NCBI RefSeq assembly: GCF_910592395.1
Contig: NC_088309.1
Location: 250,501-314,500 of the forward strand
Source: Lineus longissimus
Lineage: Eukaryota > Nemertea > Pilidiophora > Heteronemertea > Lineidae
Length of the DNA stretch: 64,000 bases
Reading direction: 5' to 3'
Shown: positions 12,151 to 23,778 of the stretch, piece by piece
How positions within the stretch are numbered: position 1 is the first letter of the stretch
Layout of the letters: the number at the start of each line of letters is the position of its first letter
Notes under the pieces: generated by a model
Seen by the model: only the letters and a program-made list of their open reading frames with translations
Told to the model about the DNA's origin: nothing
Databases searched by the model: none
Position numbers and translations under genes: made by a program

Positions 12151-13590
12151 GTTGCACTGAGGTGCCATTATCACCTTCAGATAGCCATTTACTTTTTTGG
12201 CACCAGATCCTACAGTGTCCGCAACGGACGGCAACGGGGAAACTGATACTAACAGTTTAAGGTCTTCACTGAAGATTTAGCATTCATTGGAGGCTTTCGA
12301 AGCCAACGGATGATTTTAACGTCCGTTGGACTTAGGCCTGTCCCTGTACCTCTGCGTAAGGTGATGAGCGTTTGTTTACATCAGTCATCGCGGTAAACAT
12401 TGGAGATGGTCCCTCGTCCGTACGCAGGCGCCACCTGTCCTAAAGTTCCAAGGAGCGAAACGACAACGATTTGGAGCGAAATGACTGGGGTCGAAAAGGC
12501 CAATGAAGCGAAACGACCGCAAGTATTTAACATATTAGACGACTACTTCCGGTTTCTGCGAAAAGTCATCGAATTTTTCTCTCGATTTCTTTTGGTGAGT
12601 GTCACTTTAAAGTACATTTCGCATTCAAAAACTTTGGAAATACCTATAGTATATACATATATGGTCACTTTGATGGCGAAAATTTGAGCGATTTTTCCTC
12701 GCAGCGTTCAAGATAAAGCCTGCTCATGCTATAAAAGGAGCTGTCAACTCCCTTTTAATTTTGCTGGGAAAGATTGGCTATTATACAACAGTCTCTAATG
12801 CATTTTACATGCGAACATCTTGCTATTCTTACGGCGGTCATTTTCATTTTTGAGCCTTAATCCTTCCCTAAACCTAACCCAGACCCTGTCCCTTACTCCT
12901 AACACTGACTATCCCCTTCTTAACCCTTCCCTAACAGTACACTAATCCTTGTCCCCTAATCCTCAGTTTAATCCCTTAATTAAAATCGCTGAAATTTTTA
13001 ATGGTTACGGTACCGTAAGAATAGCCACTTTGTTTTGGGGAAAAAATCGATGTGATGTTGTATGACTCAACATCAGAATGCGTCTACTTTAGTTTGTAGG
13101 CCTATAAATACTGTGAAGGTGTTTGTGTCGCTTTGTAGAGTATATATGTTGTTTGCTATACTCAGTATACTTGATGATTGACTGTTGATGGATCAGGGAG
13201 TTGTACGACTACCCATCCTGACATAACCAGGCAGTGATTTTCAAAATACTCCATCGATATTTCAAATACTAGGCCTACTAGAGTATCAAAAACCTGATCT
13301 CAGGATGATGACTACCAGGATCGATGACTGAGTCCGTGACTGAATCATATTTATCAACATAACTTTTTTCCAAGTCTTGCTGGGGGCGCGATTCATAAAA
13401 TTAATAACTTGAGGAAGTTGACTTGAGCCATAGGCTTGGTTCTCAACACTGAATTGGTATCAGTCGGCCCACCGTGAGTGAGCTGTGATATAAAGCAGAT
13501 TGAATAGGTAGTATTTAACCAGACAGCATCGACATTTTCTCTTTAGTCCAGGACCAAGTGTGCACTGTATTGCCCATTGTCTGATTTCAG
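12151..13590 (+). other. Upstream region and first intron of the stathmin-like gene
   Basis: A pyrimidine-rich exon-like stretch ending at about 12594 (TTTTG|gtgagt) is a candidate noncoding first exon. The acceptor at 13588-13590 (ctgatttcag) would open the first coding exon. No other gene was seen. Confidence 0.4.
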
Positions 13591-13608
13591 CTGTCCATAT
13601 TGTTGAAA

Positions 13609-14553
13609 ATGGCCTCCTCAGACAAACCAGTTGCCTTTGAAATCACTCTTGATGACAGCAATGTAAACAACAAAGCTGATCTGCCTGAAAAACTTCGCAA
13701 GCGTCTGAGTGATTGCGGCGGTCGCCCAACGACTCCTGATGTTCTGGAAGAGAAGCAGGCGAAGGCTGATCGACTGCGGAGGGTGAGTAACATTCACCGT
13801 CTGACTTGTTGGGCAATATAGTGACAGGCCTTTGGATGACACCTATACATTCAGACAGTGTAGTTTAGTGGAGCAATCCAAGAGCCTGCTGTTAGAGGAT
13901 GTCTGGTTCCTGAATTTCAGGAGGACATACATATAAGACCATTCCAACCTGAACTGGGAACACGATCGGTGTGAAACACTGACAAAGCTTATGTATGGCT
14001 GAATATTTGGCATCCTAACATTTGACTATGATTGTATAACTGTTCAATGCCGTTGCAGATATCTTTTAGAGATGGTGCTTTTAGGACCTGGTTTAGGATT
14101 GTGCTCCTTTCACTGAGTTACTCTGCTATGATAAGTGACAGCGTGATTCTCCCTGAACTAAACCCATTTCTGGCTATGTGCCCAGTTTATTACTCTCTCT
14201 CTGTCTGTAACCTGATACCAACCATGAATGTACTGACAGTGGTCTGAAGCAGTCGATGAGTCATCGAGTGACAACACTGTTTTCCCTCTTCCTGTTCCTG
14301 TTGTGTTGTATTGTTTTCAAACATTGATTGTGAGTTGTTTTAATCTACCATTTGTGACTTTCAGGAATACAACCAAGCTCGAATTGAGAGAATCCAACAG
14401 GCCGATAAAGAGTGCAAAAGCTTGACTAGTAAAGTCGATCCTATCTTGATTGATGAGACTAAACCGAAATCCAAAGCCGAGGCCGAGAAAGTGATTAAAG
14501 ATATCCAAAAAGATCTGCAGAAAATGTCAATAGCGCCATCTGCTAAGAAGTAG
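13609..14553 (+). CDS. Small charged helical protein, stathmin-like (120 aa)
   Basis: Two exons join in phase 0: 13609-13782 (CGGAGG|gtgagt) and 14365-14553 (tttcag|GAATAC). The ATG at 13609 has a strong context (AAAATGG) and follows an acceptor at 13590 by 18 bases, so it is the likely start. The protein begins MASSDKPVAFEITLDDS. It has a basic/Pro segment (residues about 28-45: KLRKRLSDCGGRPTTPD) and then a long Lys/Glu/Arg/Gln helix to the C-terminus. The opening MASSD, a FE-L-type strand, a proline hinge and a charged helix resemble the stathmin/Op18 layout of tubulin-binding proteins. The similarity is weak and the helix is shorter than in classical stathmins. Tubulin binding is only a hypothesis. 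Confidence 0.72.
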
Positions 14554-15607
14554 TGCGATATGTCTGCCCAGTATCATTTAATGGAATGAACATTGCTAAG
14601 CCAGCTAGCTTTTGCTGCTTCATATTGGATTCAAGGTCAAAGTCAGGGACGGTCTTGGGGTTCAAGGTCATTTTGTTAGGCAGTGTTGTCAAGGGATACA
14701 AGTCAGCTGAAATAATGTGGAGACTTTTGAAACTTTGGGTGTTTTGTCTCTGTTGTTGCAGTGTTGGCTTACTAGCGGTGGTCACATAGACAGGGTAAAT
14801 ATCAGGGTTTAAAAACTGGTGCATCATATAATAAGTGTTCTCTGATGTCAATTTAAGAAGGACATTTGCATGGGTTTTGTTGATTTAGTCATTGTTCAAT
14901 ACTAAGACTGTTGACCCTAAAGTCCTTTTGGGGGTTTATTGAGATTCTATAAGTTGATGAGCAGACCATTAGTTCCTTGATTGGTTTATTAGAAAGCTCA
15001 TTAATGTTTCCAAGAGAATGACTTAGCATTTTCAGAATCGGAGGATACCTGGCCATGTTTAGGTATTTGTTTCCAATCTCTGGTCACCTGATTTCCGAGG
15101 CCATCATATCGTCCATGTTAATTGAGAGATCTTCATTCTTAAGTCAGATATGAACTAATTATCATTGTGGATCCTGTCATGCAGTTATATATGGTTGATT
15201 GGATTCCATGTTAATCTTTTATTGTCCACGTTTGTTCAACAGGGCAGGTATATGATAACATGCCATTTCTATTGATTATATGTTCTGTATGTATTCCAGG
15301 CAGGCAAGCCCTAAAGTTTCTAATGATCTCTAATACATATACCTGTTCACTCATTGATTACATGTGTGGACAAGAAGTAACTTCATTTGTGTTCAACTGG
15401 TCATTGTCCACTGAAGGCAGAAAGATATCAAAAACAAAACAAATTCAAACAACTGCCAGTTCTTTTGTTATGTGGACAATCCAAGATTTGTGAATTGGAC
15501 GTAGCATCCTTTTTGGGAGAACCAATAGAGTGTGTTGTAATAATGCCCTCAGTGGTTGTGTCTTTGTGGTTAATTTGAATACAATCTAGCTACTTATCTT
15601 TCGGGCC

Positions 15608-15757
15608 ACCCTCTACAAGTGCACTGAGTTGACCCTCTACAAGTGCACTGAGTTGACCCTCTACAAGTGCACTGAGTTGACCCTCTACAAGTGCACTGAG
15701 TTGACCCTCTACTAGTGCACTGAGTTGACCCTCTACAAGTGCACTGAGTTGACCCTC
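15608..15757. repeat. 24-bp minisatellite, about 6 copies
   Basis: Near-identical tandem copies of CTCTACAAGTGCACTGAGTT plus GACC. One copy has CTAG in place of CAAG. The array is very homogeneous, suggesting recent expansion. Confidence 0.95.
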
Positions 15758-18343
15758 AGCTGTCTGTGCTGCTTGTCAATCATCCGTTGACACATTGCCT
15801 CCAAATGACTCACTCAGAAAACATAATGCATTTATTGTTTATGATGAAAATGGTGTTTGCACATTTTTGTTAGGATTGTAACATGATTATATGTGGATGT
15901 TTGTGTGCATGATGATATTTTTGTATCTGTGATACAGATAAGTGGTATTTTTGTTTTGCTACTTTTCTCACATGAGATTTTGTATTGTATTTGTACACTG
16001 TGGATGTAGATTTAACCTGAGATACTTTCACAAAGTAACAAGCAGAGCTTCTAATCTGGACCAGTTATCCTCCCAAACCTTACTCTGGCCAGCCACTTTG
16101 GCTGACATATGGAGCAGTATACATGTACAATCTACTAAGTTCACAGAGATGCAGTTACAGTTGGTTATTCAATATTTCGTTGGCAATTATTGATTATTCT
16201 TTGCCAAGTGCCAGGGGTGTTTTCTGCTGTGCCAAATCAATCATAAAGTGGACTCAAAGGAGTTGAAAAAAGTGAGTGAAGCTTGAAATGCCTGTTGACA
16301 GTTGTGCTATTCTCAAAATATAGTGTCATGCTGTTTTTAGGTATTGTGTGGCTGGTTTAGTGCACTGGACCTAATTATGACTCATTGTGACCATCTGGCG
16401 TGATGATATCAGATAGGAGATGATTCAAATGTGATACTGAAAACAGACCATGAAAGCTATCACCAGCCCAACATTCCAAGTATGTGAAAAACACTGATTA
16501 TTCTTATGCTTTGAATGATCCATGAGGTCCTAGGGTTCTGTTTTCACATGCAAAGTTTTAAAGTTAGAGTTCTTCAAATTTTGGCTTTTACACAATGTAA
16601 AAGACATGATGAGGAAATGACTTGATCAGTGTTGATTGTCAATGTTACTGACGTCATCATTCAGATTTTGTCAGAGAATCTATTGTTCCATACATGTACT
16701 TATTACGAATGAGGCTTCCAAAAGTTTTGTCTTGCCATAAACTTTTAGATATGTTTGTAATAGATTTATTAGTCTTCTAAGCCTTCTGTCAGCCTAAACA
16801 GGGTTCAATAGTAAACTACATTGTCAGTTTTGTCATAGCTCAACATGAAGTCGTCACTTCTATGCTATGTAGCCTATTTTGCAGCCTGCTACTGCTAGTG
16901 GTTGAGGGTACTGGTCTGTAGGCCTACATGTCTCATACTTGATTTCAACAGCTCGGACTCATTCAAATAGATGATCTTGTTCAGAAATGCCTCAAGAGAA
17001 ATGCCTCAAGGTTGCCCTCCGAGTTTTAAACAGGGACAAATCACCAGCCAGTACGACTCCCAGGAGGCTGCCATTCCTTGCCAGGTTATGAATGCTTGCA
17101 TTGAATAGCAGTTGTGGGATAAGTACTTGTATTGTGTGGTGAAATGTAACAGAAGTTATTCTACTGACTACATGTACACTTTGCCATTTTCCACTGTGTT
17201 TTGACACTTTTTTGGACATTTACATTAGTTCCTGGCTTGTTCTAAAATAATATTATGTGATTTTGTGTGACATATTGTGTGTGACAGTCTTCATTGTGTG
17301 AGAATACACATGATCATAAGTGTGACACTTCACAGCTATGTAATTTGTAAACTAATGCTTCCCTTGTGAAGACGACAAATTTGCTTTATAAACATTGTAA
17401 CTTCTGCAGAGAAAGCAGGTTGTGTCACCAGCATGCTCCAGCTTTTAGCTCAACTTCGTTGACTATGTCTTGATTGGGCAAAGTGTCGCGCTCAACAAGA
17501 AGCACTCAGTCCTAGAATGCTGTGAGTGTAACAACAGATGTTGAGGTTTACAGCACGTTAACCAAGGCTCTGCCACGTGCCTGCACCTCTGAAAGGGAAC
17601 AATTAGGGTGTGATATACTGGTGTTCACTGTTATAGAACCAACCACCTTCTTGTGCAAGGCAAATATGGGCAGTCATATTCGTGGGTTTACTTTCTGTCC
17701 GTAGCTGTTTTCTCGTGCAGAGTGACACGATGTTGAATTCTAGCTTAAGTCAAACATTGCACAAGTAATCACAACATATCGACAGGCATGTTTATTTGTG
17801 AAAAAGGGTTTTCCATTGTTTTATAGGGACACATTATAAGGGATTTAGTCATTCCATCACGTTTCCATTCCAGTCAACTTACAATGACTTAGTGATGATT
17901 TTACCTATCTATGGTGTTATGTTCCTTCCAGTTGTGTTGCTGAGGTTCTGGCTAAGATTCCTGCTGCACCCTGAAGACCTTTACTTAAACTCTTATTGAG
18001 TCTTATTCAATAGTTGGTCAACTGTCTGTTTATATATACAGTGTGGGCCCTCGCTCCATTACATCATACCAATATAAAAAGTGTTGTCTGTCAGGTTAAT
18101 TAGTGATGACCATGTTGCAGGAGTTAATTACCATGCAATAAGTATTGACTATCCATGGAATGCATGTCATTAAGTATTACAGTCCTGTATTGATCCCGGT
18201 ACAGTTTGTAACCGAGACAAGCTACACAATGTGTATCAAACACTGTACCATGTTGATGGCAATAACTGCTTTTGTGGCAGTGTTATCGACAATGAAATAA
18301 CTATAATACCTGGGTAATGAGCTAGCTAGTGAGAGTGAGGTCT

Positions 18344-18494
18344 CTCCAGGTGGCCCGGGGCCTCTCCAGGTGGCCCGGGGTCTCCCCAGGTGGTCCGGGG
18401 CCTCCCCAGGTGGCCCGGGGCCTCCCCAGGTGGCCCGGGGTCTCCCCAGGTGGCCCGGGGCCTCCCCAGGTGGCCCGGGGCCTCCCCAGGTGGT
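18344..18494. repeat. 20-bp GC-rich minisatellite, about 7-8 copies
   Basis: Tandem copies of CTCCCCAGGTGGCCCGGGGC with minor variants (TCTCC, GGTCC). The unit contains the palindrome CCCGGG. GC content is far above the surroundings. Confidence 0.95.
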
Positions 18495-19901
18495 TTGTAT
18501 GTGGGAGTCACACTTCCAGCTGTGTTGTTTCTCTGTTTCTCATATGATCTTGGTGGCAGAGTTTTGCACACATCCTGTCCAAAAAGGTTGATTTCATCAC
18601 AAGATCAACATGAAATCACCCTCTTTAACCACTTATCGTATACCTCATTGTGTTCATATGCTCATTGAAGAGGTTAAAAGGAATTATAAATATGGAAAAT
18701 GATTGCCTCTGTAATACCAGTTTTCAGATCCTCTTCATATCTAAGTAGCAGTTGTGTTATTTGGCTGTATTTCGCAGGGTACAATCTTAAACCAGAAATG
18801 AAGAATAGACAGCACCTGGGTGTATTGGCAAAAGTCCCAAACAACTTTCTTTAATCTTCTTCCTATCGCTTTGACCCCAGTGTAAATCGAGTCATCCGTG
18901 CCTAATTGGAGCATTATTCTGCCCTCCAGTGGCTTTATTCCATAACCAGACTGCCATTTTGCAGGTTTTCTATCACTCTGTATAACTGAACATGTAATCT
19001 CTGCTAGATGTTGTACTACTGGTATATTTTACACACCAATGTTTTTACTTTTGTTACACTGGTATTCCACTGCTTTTACACTTTGGTTTATTTTGTTAGG
19101 ATTGTTTAAGGCTAAATGCTGCTGAGGAAGAGATGGTGTGTCAATGTGATCACTTGTGTTGCAACGAATTAAAATATTTCGCCTCAAATGTATGAGTTGG
19201 TGTTGTTTTGTCCAAGTTTGTCATGGTAGGGCTTCTCTGGAAAGCCGTCTAACTGGAGCCACACACAGCCGAAGGAATGGACTCAAACACCCCTGCCCTA
19301 ACAATGTTCACGAGCTAGTGGAACCAGAATCCTCCTCCAGTCAATGGAATCTCTCGCCCCTGGCTTATCAATTGGTGCTGGAAGTCATCTAAGCTGGCTT
19401 TGACATCTGTTCACAATCACTAAGTAACTACGAGTATGAATGTGGTGCTTATGATTCCCACCCCACATCAAGGATTGTCTGCTGGGTCTTGGGAGTCTGA
19501 CATGTCCAGCGATTACACTTTGCAGTAAATGCATGCATGGAACTTGTGGATTTGAGCAGAGGTCGTCATCGCCCTAGGCTACCTAATTTAAAGGCAGGCT
19601 ACTTCTCCGAGTAGTGAGGTAGCCCAACTGGCAACCAGAGATTTCACGTTTTTCCCCTAAAAGCCATTGGAGGATGACTGGTTTGGGAAGAAGGATGACC
19701 AGCTTGACTAAGGCAGGTTGCCTGCCTGACAACTCAGCCTCAAGCCATCTACTCGGCCGTGGAGCAGCCATGGTCTGTAGTCATGACATGAGCTACCTGC
19801 AGCCTAATTATTGATAACACAGAAGGATGATCAATGATCAACCCAACTGACCTACTATCACTAAAGAATAACAAAGCATGTACATGTTTGTCCAAAAATA
19901 C

Positions 19902-19915
19902 TTTATTCATTTATT
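19902..19915 (-). terminator. Two AATAAA poly(A) signals for the PXMP2 gene
   Basis: On the minus strand, AATAAA occurs at 19915-19910 and 19907-19902. Together with the stop at 21070 this gives a 3' UTR of about 1.15 kb. No competing gene lies between. Confidence 0.5.
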
Positions 19916-21069
19916 GTAGAACATGGTTCGTTTCTTATTCTTTAGATTGATAACATGATTTAATAAATAATAAATATTAAGACAAAGCCCATCTCCTGCT
20001 AAAAAACCTACAACTTGGACAACACAATGAACCAGACCACCGAAACACTAGTGCAAGACCGACATTTAAGACTTTCCTCGCAATTAAACGATGGTCCAGC
20101 AATGTTCATCAGACGACTCAACTCCAAAAGCAGGATATCTGCTGAGACTAAATTTACACAGACTAGACAGATTTTCACCATCACCACTGTTTTGTTCATT
20201 TCTCAAATATAAGCAACTATTTTTCTCATTGTGTCGTGGAAAAATAGGAATATTTAAAATCATTTGACTAAATATGATTTATCTATGAGACAAATTCATG
20301 CTATGAACTGGTGGACGAACACTTGAGGCTTTAATGCAATGGATGAAGACAGACCTTCCTTACACAATCGTGACCAGGAACTTGAGGAACACATGCAAAA
20401 AAGCACAGATAAAGATCCACCTGTCTACCAGCACCATCTTGGAGTTTGTCTTCCGTATACATGTACATTGAACATGTATATGCTTCACAGTTAGTTAATT
20501 ATTGAAAGATACCGGGTTAAAATTAAATGCAGCAGTGATTTTTTTAAGGCTATCCCCCAAAAATATGGCCTGATTTTTAACTGTGAGTTATTGCTCCGAA
20601 ATACATATCAAGAAAACTAGGTTTGCACTTTGGTCCTCCTCCGCGCTGAGACTTGTGATTCGTTTGTAACATGAATGTACAGGCAAGTACAATAACAAGA
20701 CAAGGTCATAGCAAGCTCTCAAATCACACAACAGTCCAACAAGATACAAAAGTCCACTTTGACACTGTTAAGGTGCTGCCACCTACCAACTGAACCTGTG
20801 ACAGAGTCAAATCAATACAGGCTACATTGTATAACAGTCCTCCACTTTGTGGTGCAGTTCTCGCCGAGTCGTGGTGCAGTTCTCGCAGAGTTGTGGCGCC
20901 ATCCAGTTGATCAATCAGTACTTAAAAATCAAGCAGTAAAATCAATCCGCGACAGATTGATTCTCATCTTCGCACTCCAATACCGGTATCAACCAAGTAG
21001 TGCCATCTATCAGGTAAATCAGTACTTAATCATAAAGTCAGATTGGAGACGCTTGTTCTTCCCTCCTGC

Positions 21070-22562
21070 TCACCTGCGAGTGCTGGCTAAGTAGATATTC
21101 CACACAAGGGAGATACAGCTGGCAAATAACACACGATACTGGAAAGAGAAACAAACAATCAGCTTGGGAAGAAATACTCTGACATTTCATGATAACAACT
21201 TCAAAACCGGATGACAAGTTCATGAAGTCACAACACAATCTTGCTCAAGCTTAGGCTTTGGTATGCTACCTTCTCTGGTTCGTTCACGAGGCAAGAAGGT
21301 CATTCATTAGAGTCAATTAGTCCCTATATCATCAACATCTCTTACCTCAGAAGGAATGTAGTTAACATTAACGTATTGGAAGAGAGTCCATATCTTCCAA
21401 TTCATCTGAAGAACTGGCCAGAACGTTTCACGGATTTTCTGTGTTGCCATTTTGAAGCCATGACCCTGGAGAAAAAGAGACAGGTTTTTTTGTCAGTCAA
21501 AACACTAAGTACTTGTACAATGAAATTCCTCAATCAGTAAACATGACAATAATAATATTTAAAGAACTGAAATCATATAGCACTGCTGTAAACAAAATGA
21601 CCAATGTTTTTTTGTAATATATGCTACAATAACAACTGCATTACTTCCAATTTCTTACATATTGAAATACGATTTCTCACCTCAATCACGGTCACCACAT
21701 AGAAGAATAGGAGCATATAAGGTGGGGTCAATATGAGCCTGTCTATCATGATCCTCTTCAAGGCACAATAGGATGCTGTCTTTGGTACCCATTGGTCAAG
21801 CCAGATGTAGAACTGATGTGTCAGTGGACCAGCAAACACAAATCTGGAAAGCATATCATTTGGGTCAGGAATGATTCTATGGCATAAGAGTTGTTAGACA
21901 GATTGCCCATAGGAGAATAACTTGAAAGATGGAAATATGTCCCATGCCTCATTCAACTATTCCACCTTTCTCCAAGATCAAGTTGTATCTCCCAATCCAA
22001 GGCTCCTTCCAGGATACCTACCCAAATGTCGCAAATGCTGCTGTGCTCCTCAGTCTAATGTGCTGACCTTTGCCAGGGTTGTATTTGATGACTTGAGCAA
22101 TGAGATCACCTAAACCAGCAATCAATCCACTGCAAAAGAAACAAAAGTTTTAAACTGTGCCACATAATCTCCAACATTGAGACCACCGCCATTGTCATCA
22201 GCCGAAACCTGGATGGCCAGCTGAGGCCACATGGCAGGCACTGGAAGAACTGCCATAAAAAGTAAACCTACACTATTACCTACAGTAATAGTATCCCAGC
22301 CGGCCCACACTAACCTCAAACAACAATGCTACATGCCTCAAGCTTAAGCACTTTACACAACACATTTGGACTCAAAACAACCTGCAATTCCCCTTTTTGA
22401 CACACCCTGTAGTAGTAGCTGTACATTTAGATACAATTGAATTGTACAGAATATTCACCTTGAAATAGCCTTCGTCAAAACAGGTTTTTCACGAAGGTAC
22501 TTCACATATAAGGTGAGGTATCTGTCGATAACACCTCCATGTCTTTCTTTACTAAAACTCAT
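21070..22562 (-). CDS. PXMP2: Peroxisomal membrane protein 2 (Mpv17/PMP22 family)
   Basis: Five exons on the minus strand join in frame: 22562-22459, 22129-22022, 21843-21681, 21465-21346 and 21138-21070, giving 187 residues, close to the usual 190-195. Family marks in order are KPVLTKAISSGLIAGLGDLI (N-terminal), FAGPLTHQFYIWLDQWVP, KRIMIDRLILTPPYMLLFF, then FWPVLQMNWKIWTLFQYVNV and the YRVLFA end. Four hydrophobic segments are expected. The FW-P--NWK-W---Q--N signature is intact. Mpv17/PMP22 proteins form channels or regulate solute passage in peroxisomal or mitochondrial inner membranes. PXMP2 fits better than Mpv17 because of the GPLTH--Y-WLD segment and the KYLREKPVLTKA start. Peroxisomal location is inferred from the family. 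Confidence 0.93.
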
Positions 22563-22702
22563 GTTTAAATATGGGTGATAAAGCAGCTAAAATGCAGAAA
22601 GGAAGCCACAAATAATTCTACTAGGGCGCAGACATCTTTAATTTTGATGCTCTCGCGTGAAATGCGGTTGTTTCGCTCCCTGACCTTTTCGCCCCCAATC
22701 GT

Positions 22703-22797
<95 letters not shown>

Positions 22798-23778
22798 TAT
22801 TTTTGACGGGGTGGGGGATGCTCCCCATGTCAAACAGCTGTGTGAGTTCATTAGAGCTTGCACTTTACATATTACATAGTATAAAACTAAAATATATACG
22901 TATGTCCTATTACCGTCATCAGATGAAAAGACTTGCACAAAAAAGAGCACACTCTTGAATGACTTGATGACCGACGAGTGATAAAGAAAGACATGACCAA
23001 ACGATTCCTTCTTTGTTGTTTTGGCAAAGACATGTTTTTTTTTGAGTTTCTGTAACCTAGAGCGCTACTCAATCATCCTCGGCACCCAGTGGTTTTCCAT
23101 ATGCTCCAGCTCCGTAGGAGTATCAAAAACCTGAAGCTCAGGATGCTACTCAATAGGCGGCTAACAAGAAACTACGCATTTGCTGTTGTTGCCGACGTAT
23201 GTGTACACTGAACTTGGGATGTGCATCGGCCCCGTGTTGCAATGCCGTCCAGCATGTCCAGTGCAAGCTGGTACGTTTTTAGCTGATTTGTGAAAAATTC
23301 AACATATCTCAAAAGTTCAATGGTTGACCCTTGGTTTTTTTAAAATTTTTGTTTCGCGTAACCAACTGCCTTTCATGGGAGAATGGTCACTGTAAGAATT
23401 ATTCAGGAAGAAATGTATAATATTTGGGGTTTTTCGTGATTGTCCGGCCCAATCGGGCGTTTCCAGTGATATACGACACAAATGGGTTGTCCTCATGCAT
23501 TCACTTTTGAAACGCATTTTAAAATAGATGTTACGTCCTGTTAATGGGGCACGTCATCATCGCGTACATTTGGGAAAAACTCCCTAACGAGACCTAAACG
23601 ACTGGACACCCTCTCGCGTGCTTTCTCGCGAGATAGCGACATTTACGAGATTTCCAAAAAGATAATTTCTGCGGATTTTTTGCCCACAAAACTCCTGATT
23701 TCTCGCTTATTTTCGTGCAGATGATCAATTGCTTAGAATCGAAACAATGGCACGATTCCGAAGATTATTAAAAACCTA
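22563..23778. promoter_or_regulatory. Shared divergent promoter region of PXMP2 and the VWC membrane protein
   Basis: The two start codons lie head to head 1.2 kb apart with no gene between. The stretch contains a (TCA)n microsatellite close to the PXMP2 side and probably both 5' UTRs. No TATA box was assigned. Confidence 0.5.
22706..22796. repeat. (TCA)n microsatellite, about 30 units
   Basis: An almost perfect TCA run on the plus strand (TGA on minus). It lies about 145 bases upstream of the PXMP2 start codon, in its 5' UTR or core promoter. Confidence 0.98.

Larger units (their letters stand above)
14554..19900. other. Long region without recognised coding exons
   Basis: Over 5 kb with no conserved protein segment on either strand. 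The proximal part is presumably the 3' UTR of the stathmin-like gene. Two small minisatellites (15608-15757 and 18344-18494) lie inside. The right end abuts the poly(A) signals of the PXMP2 gene. Confidence 0.45.

Noticed and set aside
15608-18494. CRISPR-like arrays at 15.6 kb and 18.3 kb
   Set aside because: Units are contiguous without unique spacers and the genome is eukaryotic; these are minisatellites.
22575-22958. Poly-Ser, poly-Asp or poly-Met proteins
   Set aside because: They are translations of the (TCA)n microsatellite in different frames.
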